Of a stretch of 5,805 nucleotides of DNA, positions 1 to 4,881 are shown piece after piece; within the stretch, counting starts at the first letter, position 1; each line of letters begins with the position of its first letter. The stretch is from Acidobacteriaceae bacterium (GTDB lineage: Bacteria; Acidobacteriota; Terriglobia; Terriglobales; Acidobacteriaceae): assembly GCA_003162255.1 (NCBI GenBank), contig PMMJ01000395.1:1-5805 (forward strand), read 5' to 3'. The notes beneath the pieces were generated by a model, which was not told the origin of the DNA, made no database searches, and worked only from the letters and a program-made list of their open reading frames with translations. Position numbers and translations under genes: made by a program.

Positions 1-440
1 CCGAGAAGGGAAGCGGCGCGACGCTCCGGCCCCTGCATTGGGTCGAAGCCGACGCGCTGCGCCTGCCGTTTCCCGATGGACATTTCGATCTGGTGACCTC
101 GGCATTCGGTTTTCGAAACCTGGCCGACTATGACGCGGGCCTGCGTGAAATTGCGCGCGTGCTCCGTCCCGGCGGAGAGTGCGGCATCCTAGATTTCGGA
201 GAGCCGGGCGGTTTGATCGGACACGCCTACCGCATCTACTTCAAGAGAGTTCTGCCTGCAATCGGGACGGTGCTTTCGGGTGTGCGAGGCCCATACGCGT
301 ATCTTCCAGCGTCGGTCGAGCGCTTCCCGGCGCCGAAGGAAATGCTAGGCCGTATGCGCCAAGCGGGGTTTCCCGAGGCTTCCTGGACTCCGTACACGTT
401 CGGCATCGCGGGGCTGTATCGGGGAGTGAAGAGCGTCTAA
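1..440 (+). CDS. ubiE: Demethylmenaquinone / ubiquinone C-methyltransferase (UbiE/MenG family), C-terminal part, 5' end outside the window
   Basis: Class I SAM-dependent methyltransferase that C-methylates the quinone ring late in menaquinone (or ubiquinone) synthesis. The first complete codon is at position 3 and 145 residues are visible; the family is usually about 230-250 residues, so the SAM-binding glycine loop and the start are missing. Seen directly: an acidic post-II motif (D17-A18-L19 of the visible part), then LPFPDGHFDLVTSAFGFRN at about 21-39, the typical UbiE stretch, then RVLRPGG at 52-58 followed by a hydrophobic strand and DFGEP. The end (YLPASVERFPAPKEM, then a TFGIAGLYRGVK-like tail) is also typical of the family. 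The usual Glu after the RVL-K/R-PGG strand is Asp here. A GTG at 93 is an internal Val codon, not the start. The gene is convergent with the epimerase gene, and its TAA stop touches the inverted repeat at 440-542. The quinone substrate is inferred to be menaquinone if the host is an acidobacterium. Another UbiE-like methyltransferase is the only realistic alternative. Confidence 0.88.
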   Translation, partial: EKGSGATLRPLHWVEADALRLPFPDGHFDLVTSAFGFRNLADYDAGLREIARVLRPGGECGILDFGEPGGLIGHAYRIYFKRVLPAIGTVLSGVRGPYAYLPASVERFPAPKEMLGRMRQAGFPEASWTPYTFGIAGLYRGVKSV

Positions 441-542
441 CCGCCGAGACGCAGAGAAGATCAAGAGCTTGAACCACAGAGGACACAGAGGAATTCAGAT
501 TGTTTTCTGGAAAGTTCTCGGCGAACTCTGCGTCTCGGCGGT
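440..542. repeat. 103-bp inverted-repeat element with 17-bp perfect arms and an internal 9-bp tandem repeat
   Basis: The arms at 440-456 (ACCGCCGAGACGCAGAG) and 526-542 are perfect reverse complements over 17 bp and enclose 69 bp. Inside are two adjacent copies of CACAGAGGA (475-483 and 484-492). TCTCGGCG also occurs twice in direct orientation (516-523 and 533-540). The element begins at the last base of the ubiE stop codon and runs into the 3' end of the convergent epimerase gene, whose stop lies inside it at 495-497. As RNA on either strand it could form a long hairpin and so might end transcription from both sides, but there is no clear T tract. From memory, strings of this GAGACGCAGAG / CACAGAGGACACAGAGG type recur in intergenic spacers of Acidobacteriota and other soil bacteria; I could not check this. 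No transposase is present, so this looks like a non-autonomous or REP-like element. Confidence 0.75.
475..492 (+). repeat. Two tandem copies of CACAGAGGA
   Basis: Two identical 9-bp units lie head to tail in the loop of the 440-542 inverted repeat. The pair is non-coding: it lies beyond the stop codons of both flanking genes. It appears to be part of the same repeat element and not an independent array. Confidence 0.7.
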
Positions 543-1598
543 GAAGTTTCTTTGGAACGAATCTGTGAACGCTTCCAAATTCGTTTTTGCAATCACCCGC
601 TCGTAGTCGCCGCCAAGAAACTTCTTCAGCCGGTCGGTGTTCATGGTGTACTGGCCGGTCATGTACGGTACCGCGTCCGGCGGGATCGACGAGATGTTCC
701 AATCCCACAAGAACTGCAGAACGCGGCGCATCGACCACTGTCCAGGGACTCTCAGCAATTTAGCGTGCGCCAGTTCAATGCACTGCCCGAAGGTCAAAGC
801 ATCGCCGCGCCCGGCAACGTTCAGGATGGTCAGCCGCTGCGCTTCCGGTTCCCGCTTCAATATCCACGCGATCAGCCGGGCCACGTCGTCAACGTGGACG
901 AATTGGATCTTGTTATCGAGATACTTTTGGCCGTAGGGCATCATGCAGGGCAGGCGTTTCTCCTCCTGGCGCATGCGGGCGGCGCGCGCCCCCTTCCCAT
1001 TGGGCGTTCCGCGGAACGCTCCCATTAAGTAATTCTCGACGGTCGCTCCCGCAAAAATGTGGGGCCGGAGAATGAAGACGCCGCACCCGCGCAGGGAAGG
1101 CGCGCGCTGCTGCACCACCAGATCGCTTTCTTTCTTGTGGATCGCGTACGGCAACGTGTGCGCCTCAAGTGGCGCGTCTTCTGTCACCGGCGCGGGCAGG
1201 TCGGAGCCATACGCCGACACGCTGCTGGGAAAGATGAACTGCCGGATAGTGGTTGCAGCCGTCCGGTTGGCTTCGGCAATGGCTTCCATCACCCGGGCTG
1301 TGCCAGCCACGTTGATCCGCCACATGCGGTCGACATCCACCACGCCCGAGCGCTGCGGATCGATCACAAAGGCCAGGTGCACGAAAGACACCGGCTGCAG
1401 CTCGCGCAGCAGCAGCAGCAACTCGCGAGTGGATTCTTCTCTTCCCAGATCAAGCGCCACGAATCGGTCAACCGAAGAATGAGTTGGGGGCTTGACGTCG
1501 ATGCCCACTACCGTGTAATCCGAGAGCTGCGGCAGGAGTCGTTGGCCAAGATTGCCCGAAACGCCGGTGACAACGATGGTTGGCTTTACCGTATCCAT
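495..1598 (-). CDS. NAD-dependent epimerase/dehydratase (extended SDR family), 367 aa
   Basis: Extended short-chain dehydrogenase/reductase with a Rossmann fold, probably cytoplasmic and acting on a nucleotide-sugar or similar substrate; the substrate cannot be told from the sequence. Seen: the cofactor loop TGVSGNLG (residues 11-18, TGxxGxxG); Asp34 at the end of the second strand (VVGID), which favours NAD over NADP; the catalytic Ser region FPSSVSAYG (123-131); the catalytic YxxxK as YAIHK (Y151, K155); and HVDDVA (235-240), common in this family. A short Leu run (60-64) comes from a CTG repeat. The start codon immediately follows the TAA of the upstream parvulin-like gene (TAAATG), and I see no good Shine-Dalgarno before it, so translation is probably coupled to that gene. 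Residues T353-I367 are encoded inside the 440-542 repeat, so the natural end of the protein may once have been near F352. Family assignment is firm; specific function is unknown. Confidence 0.9.
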   Translation of the reverse strand: MDTVKPTIVVTGVSGNLGQRLLPQLSDYTVVGIDVKPPTHSSVDRFVALDLGREESTRELLLLLRELQPVSFVHLAFVIDPQRSGVVDVDRMWRINVAGTARVMEAIAEANRTAATTIRQFIFPSSVSAYGSDLPAPVTEDAPLEAHTLPYAIHKKESDLVVQQRAPSLRGCGVFILRPHIFAGATVENYLMGAFRGTPNGKGARAARMRQEEKRLPCMMPYGQKYLDNKIQFVHVDDVARLIAWILKREPEAQRLTILNVAGRGDALTFGQCIELAHAKLLRVPGQWSMRRVLQFLWDWNISSIPPDAVPYMTGQYTMNTDRLKKFLGGDYERVIAKTNLEAFTDSFQRNFTAETQSSPRTFQKTI

Positions 1599-2732
1599 TT
1601 AGTCGGGGTCTTCGGCCGGTTGGTCAGACGGCTTTGCTCCCATGGGGCGAGGCGGCATGGCAGGTCTCGCGGTGCTGGGACCGAAATAGGCTTCGTTCAG
1701 GTCGACATTGCCCTGAAATCCCTGCATGCTGTCGCGATAACGCTGGCTTGAGATTAGGTTGCGAATCTCCGGCTTCACAATCTCCAGAGATAAGGTCTCC
1801 TTACTGACTAGCTTGTAGATGTAGTGACCACCGCTCGGATCGGAGATCACTTCGGATACTTCCCCAAGCTTCAGATCCATGACCGCACGATGGTTCAGAG
1901 GGAGCGTAGCGCGCCGTACTTTCTCCATCTTTGTGGTTTGTGGATTGCCCGGGAGTCCAGCAGCAACGAATGCCTCTTTCTGCAGAGTTTCGGGGTCTTC
2001 ACCCTTAACGGCGCGGGCGCGAAGATCGTTGGCGACTTTGGTCATCGCTTCTTCGCCAGCCTTTCGTTGCGCCTCGGCCTCAGCTTGCGCCTTCTTCGTC
2101 GCCGCTTCAGCGTCCTTTTGTGCTTCCTCGGCGTCTGTGTCCTCTTCCTTCTTCGCCTTGGCCGTGGGCTTGACGGCTGGAGAGACAGGCTGCTTTGTGC
2201 GCGGAATAAAAATCCGCGCCAAGGTGGCTTGCTCATACGACGCTTCGTTCTTCTTGTAATAGTCCTCGATGTCGGCGTCGCTAACCTTGCCGGAATCTTC
2301 CTGCAGCGTCCGGCTCAGTTCCTGAGAGAGAATTTGCATGCGCGCGAAGTTTATCTTCGCCTCGAACGACGGGCCTTTGTCGAGGCCGCGTTTTTCCGCC
2401 GCAGTCGACATCCTCAGCATGCGCGAATAAGCGGTTGCGAGCTGCCGGCGAATGGCAGGCGACATTTTCGGCTGCAGCGCTTCGGCGAGCTTTTCAAATT
2501 GCTCACGGGTGATCACTGTCTTACAGGCGCCGCCCTGCGCGGTGGCATCGGCGCAGAAATCATCCAGAGTGATCACCGGATCATCGGGACCAACTTTAAT
2601 TTCGGTTGCCTTATCGGGGGCGGCGGAAACGCTTTGTTCCGCCTTTGATCCGGCGGCAGGCGTAGCTGGTTGCGCAGTCTGTCCGTAGGCCAAGCCGGCG
2701 AGCAGGATACACACGAGGTACGAGAAACGCAT
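1599..2732 (-). CDS. Secreted PpiC/parvulin-like peptidyl-prolyl isomerase or envelope chaperone, 377 aa
   Basis: Probably a periplasmic or envelope folding factor of the SurA/PpiC type. A Sec signal peptide is visible: MRF, a hydrophobic core, then a likely cut near LAYG-Q (about residue 17). Cys8 lies inside the core, so this is not a lipoprotein. The mature N-terminus has C60 and C70, which could form a disulfide, followed by the KTVITREQFEKL region and a helical SurA-N-like segment (to about 165). The rotamase-like part begins at LARIFIP (171-177), is interrupted by a Lys/Ala/Glu-rich, probably helical stretch (about 188-230), and resumes to GGHYIYKL (301-308, H303). The tail is Pro-rich. 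The first strand of parvulins normally carries a conserved His (A-R-H-I-L); here it reads A-R-I-F-I. The GG-D-L-G segment is also not recognisable, so isomerase activity is doubtful and a chaperone role is possible. A strong GGAGG lies 10 nt before the ATG. First gene of a two-gene unit with the epimerase. Confidence 0.85.
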   Translation of the reverse strand: MRFSYLVCILLAGLAYGQTAQPATPAAGSKAEQSVSAAPDKATEIKVGPDDPVITLDDFCADATAQGGACKTVITREQFEKLAEALQPKMSPAIRRQLATAYSRMLRMSTAAEKRGLDKGPSFEAKINFARMQILSQELSRTLQEDSGKVSDADIEDYYKKNEASYEQATLARIFIPRTKQPVSPAVKPTAKAKKEEDTDAEEAQKDAEAATKKAQAEAEAQRKAGEEAMTKVANDLRARAVKGEDPETLQKEAFVAAGLPGNPQTTKMEKVRRATLPLNHRAVMDLKLGEVSEVISDPSGGHYIYKLVSKETLSLEIVKPEIRNLISSQRYRDSMQGFQGNVDLNEAYFGPSTARPAMPPRPMGAKPSDQPAEDPD

Positions 2733-2742
2733 GAATCAGGAT

Positions 2743-2747
2743 CCTCC
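2743..2747 (-). promoter_or_regulatory. Shine-Dalgarno of the parvulin-like gene
   Basis: On the minus strand this reads GGAGG, 10 nt upstream of the ATG at 2732-2730. It fixes that start. It also argues against starting the divergent CDF gene at the overlapping ATG at 2731, which would make this site coding in both directions. Confidence 0.7.
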
Positions 2748-2814
2748 AGGGAGTCATTGCGACGAATCTCATCGTAGCATGTCCGGCTGGGAACTTGGCA
2801 AGGGCGGCGAGGGG

Positions 2815-2843
2815 TTGGCGGCGGACGAATCCAAAGCGATAAT
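2815..2843 (+). promoter_or_regulatory. Candidate sigma70-type promoter for the CDF transporter gene
   Basis: TTGGCG (2815-2820) and GATAAT (2838-2843) are separated by 17 bp and match four and five of the six consensus positions. Transcription would start near 2850, just at the ATG at 2851. This would leave either a leaderless start at 2851 or a short leader before the ATG at 2887. It is pattern recognition only: the region is short and acidobacterial promoters may differ. Confidence 0.35.
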
Positions 2844-2850
2844 GACGTTT

Positions 2851-4281
2851 ATGCCAGAAATTCAGGCCACCTTCAGTTCCGGGTCGATGCGCCGCGAAAA
2901 ACGAGCCGTTGCCGGGAACTCAGTGTTGGCGGCTCTGGTGATCACCGTCCTGAAAATCGTCGTAGGGATCGCGACCGGCTCCCTGGGAATTCTGTCGGAA
3001 GCAGCGCACTCCGGATTGGATCTGATCGCGGCGGTGGTGACATTTTTTTCGGTGCGGGTTTCCGACAAGCCGGCGGACGCCGATCACCAGTATGGACACG
3101 GCAAGTTCGAGAATTTTTCGGCCTTCATTGAAACCGGCCTGCTGCTGATAACGTGCGTCTGGATCGTCTACGAATCGATAAGCCGGCTGTTTTTTCACAG
3201 CGTGGAAATTGAGCCGAGCGTGGCTGCGTGCCTGGTCATGGCGATGTCGATGGCCGTCGACGCCTGGCGCTCCCGCGCCCTGGGACGGATTGCCAAGAAA
3301 TATGACAGTCAGGCCCTGGAAGCCGATGCGCTGCATTTTTCGACCGACATCTGGTCGAGCGGCGTAGTGATCGTGGGCCTAGCGCTGGTTTGGATGGGGC
3401 GTGCCTATCAGGTGCGGTGGCTGCGCCAGGCCGATCCGATTGCCGCTCTGTTCGTGGCCGGCGTAGTGGTTTCCGTTGGCTGGCGGTTGTCGCGCAGAAC
3501 GGTGGATGCCTTGCTCGATGCGGCGCCGGTCGGTGTGCGCAGCCAGATCCTCGACCGGATCAGGACCGTCAATGGCGTGCTGGAAGTGGAGCGAGTCCGC
3601 TTCCGGAAAGCTGGGAACCGCTACTTCGCGGACGTTTCAGTGGGGCTGGAACGCAACTTCACATTCCAGCGCTCCGAGCAGGTATCCGATGCCGTGAGGT
3701 CGCGCGTGCGCGAGATCTTGCCCGACGCTGACGTGATGGTGCACACGGTTCCGCGAGCGCGGCGGACCGAAAATATCTTTGACCGCATTCGCGCCGTGGC
3801 TACCCGGCACAATTTCAATGTGCACGACATCAGCGTGCAGGACCTGAACGGGCAGTTGCACGTGGAACAGCATCTGGAACTCGACGAGCAGCTCACCATG
3901 AAGCAGGCGCACGATGAAGTAACGCGCCTCGAAACCGAGATGCGCGCCGAGGTCCCGGAAATTGCGACCATCCTCACTCATATTGAGAGCGAGCCGGCAA
4001 CGATTGAAACGGGTGAGCAGATCGTTCGCGAGCCGGAATTGGAACAGCGGCTCAAAAATATTGTGAAGGAGTTTCCCGAGGTAATCGATGTGCACGAATT
4101 CCAGTTCAAGAAGGTGCGTACGCGGCTCTATGTTTCCTGTCACTGCACGCTGCCCGACGATATGCCGCTCTCGCAAGTGCATGATGTTCAGACGTCGCTC
4201 GAGATCCGCTTCAAACACGACGCGCCGCAACTGTTCCGAGTGTTGATTCATCCCGAGCCGATTACGGACAACCGGCGGTAG
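2851..4281 (+). CDS. Cation diffusion facilitator (CDF) metal exporter with three tandem cytoplasmic domains, ~476 aa
   Basis: Inner-membrane proton-coupled exporter of divalent metal, probably Zn2+ or a similar ion. Numbering is from the ATG at 2851. Six membrane segments are seen at about 24-45, 47-70, 91-114, 123-139, 161-183 and 195-213. Segment 2 carries HSGLD (H53, D57) and segment 5 carries HFSTD (H162, D166): the HxxxD/HxxxD pair associated with zinc-type CDFs. The YGHGKFEN loop (81-88) is a family hallmark. After segment 6 come three successive C-terminal domains at about 225-301, 308-381 and 395-469, where most CDFs have one. Copies 2 and 3 keep the His/acid pattern of the YiiP cytoplasmic zinc site; copy 1 does not. 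The start is uncertain. The open frame reaches 2731, but that overlaps the divergent gene's start codon and its ribosome binding site. ATGs at 2779, 2842, 2851 and 2887 are possible and none has a clear Shine-Dalgarno. I chose 2851 because similar proteins, as I remember them, begin shortly before the FSSGS..REKR stretch. Confidence 0.9.
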   Translation: MPEIQATFSSGSMRREKRAVAGNSVLAALVITVLKIVVGIATGSLGILSEAAHSGLDLIAAVVTFFSVRVSDKPADADHQYGHGKFENFSAFIETGLLLITCVWIVYESISRLFFHSVEIEPSVAACLVMAMSMAVDAWRSRALGRIAKKYDSQALEADALHFSTDIWSSGVVIVGLALVWMGRAYQVRWLRQADPIAALFVAGVVVSVGWRLSRRTVDALLDAAPVGVRSQILDRIRTVNGVLEVERVRFRKAGNRYFADVSVGLERNFTFQRSEQVSDAVRSRVREILPDADVMVHTVPRARRTENIFDRIRAVATRHNFNVHDISVQDLNGQLHVEQHLELDEQLTMKQAHDEVTRLETEMRAEVPEIATILTHIESEPATIETGEQIVREPELEQRLKNIVKEFPEVIDVHEFQFKKVRTRLYVSCHCTLPDDMPLSQVHDVQTSLEIRFKHDAPQLFRVLIHPEPITDNRR

Positions 4282-4319
4282 AGAAGGGGTGACCAGATAT
4301 GCCGTTAAGATCGCTGACC

Positions 4320-4377
4320 GCTATTCGCTGTTCGTCGATCGCTATACTCGCACCGCGAACAGCGAACGAAGAATAGC
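4320..4377. repeat. Bulged inverted repeat between the CDF and OsmC genes, possible terminator or small repeat element
   Basis: GCTATTCGCTGTTCG (4320-4334) pairs with CGAACAGCGA (4356-4365) and then, after a 7-nt bulge (4366-4372), with ATAGC (4373-4377), giving 15 bp in total around a 21-nt loop. The core CGAACAGCGAA/TTCGCTGTTCG is perfect over 11 bp. It sits 38 bp after the CDF stop and 26 bp before the OsmC start. It may terminate the CDF transcript or act in the OsmC leader, although there is no T tract. It fills most of the otherwise empty 4282-4403 spacer. Confidence 0.5.
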
Positions 4378-4403
4378 AAGCCGCGGGACAACGAAAGGGC
4401 ACA

Positions 4404-4805
4404 ATGATTGAAGCTTCGGTGAATTGGACGGACAAAGACCGCTACGTAGGCTCTGCAACTTCACGCCATTCGATCGTGATGGATACCGCACCGGAGAAGA
4501 CTGCCAACACCCCGATGGAGTTAGTGCTACTCGGCCTGTGCGGTTGCACGGCATCGGATGTGGTGGGAATTCTCCGCAAGAAACGCGAGCCGTTCACCGG
4601 GCTCGAAGTGCGAGCCGAGGCCGAAAGAGCAGATGGTTATCCCGCCGTCTATACGTCAATTCACTTGACCTATCTGATCAGCGGACACGTATCGCAGAAA
4701 GCCATGGAAGATGCTGTCCGTCTTTCGAAAGAAAAGTACTGCTCGGTGTCCGCCATGCTCGAGAAGACGGCGAAAATCACTCATACCATCGAGCACGTTG
4801 CGTGA
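4404..4805 (+). CDS. OsmC-family thiol peroxidase-like protein, 133 aa
   Basis: Small cytoplasmic protein of the OsmC/Ohr superfamily, which uses a pair of cysteines to reduce organic hydroperoxides. Seen: the TPMELVLLGLCGCTASDVV stretch (36-54), where C48 sits at the usual first catalytic Cys position on the central helix, with an additional C46; and KYCSVSAML (101-109), where C103 is the usual second Cys. A basic residue run follows the first helix (RKKRE, 58-62). Length (133 aa) is normal for the short YhfA-like branch, not the longer Ohr type. The ATG is preceded by AAAGGG at 4394-4399, 4 nt upstream. It follows the CDF gene on the same strand after a 122-bp spacer with an inverted repeat, so separate transcription is likely. 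It is convergent with the MFS gene; the 76-bp gap between them shows no convincing terminator. Substrate and exact subfamily are not determinable here; some branch members lack demonstrated peroxidase activity. Confidence 0.9.
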   Translation: MIEASVNWTDKDRYVGSATSRHSIVMDTAPEKTANTPMELVLLGLCGCTASDVVGILRKKREPFTGLEVRAEAERADGYPAVYTSIHLTYLISGHVSQKAMEDAVRLSKEKYCSVSAMLEKTAKITHTIEHVA

Positions 4806-4881
4806 AGCCTAGTGATCATCTACCGCGAGGAACGGTCATCTCGCCTGTCGAGTCGGCGGAGACGCTGGCTCTCCAACAGCC

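Noticed and set aside
475..492. Tandem CACAGAGGA units as the start of a CRISPR or satellite array.
   Set aside because: There are only two 9-bp copies with no spacers, and they belong to the larger inverted-repeat element.
1398..1429. A CAG triplet run flanked by CTCGCG/CGCGAG (6-bp inverted repeat).
   Set aside because: It encodes the Leu run at epimerase residues 60-64 and is best explained as coding sequence; the stem is short for a 17-nt loop.
552..1751. Long open frames on the plus strand opposite the epimerase gene (552-1028, 637-936, 1057-1482, 1059-1751).
   Set aside because: They are antisense shadows of a clearly recognisable SDR gene, have no family-like motifs, and are rich in Arg, Cys and His as expected of GC-rich shadow frames.
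1824..2648. A 274-residue open frame on the plus strand opposite the parvulin-like gene.
   Set aside because: The minus-strand frame has a signal peptide, ribosome binding site and family motifs; the plus-strand frame has none, and its Leu/Arg runs mirror the Lys/Ala/Glu insert.
2771..2801. TTGCCA (2801-2796) and TACGAT (2776-2771) on the minus strand as a promoter for the parvulin-like gene.
   Set aside because: The hexamers are reasonable and well placed, but the 19-bp spacer is long, so I do not claim it as a feature.
3637..4251. A 204-residue minus-strand open frame within the CDF gene.
   Set aside because: It is antisense to the cytoplasmic domains of the transporter, which show clear internal repeats; no motif or ribosome binding site supports the antisense frame.
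4343..4348. TATACT as a -10 box for the OsmC gene.
   Set aside because: No acceptable -35 hexamer lies 16-18 bp upstream, and the site falls in the loop of the inverted repeat.
4806..4881. Short inverted repeats (GCGAG/CTCGC at 4825-4844; GGAGA/TCTCC at 4858-4874) between the OsmC and MFS genes as terminators.
   Set aside because: The stems are only about 5 bp with no T tract; they are expected by chance at this base composition.
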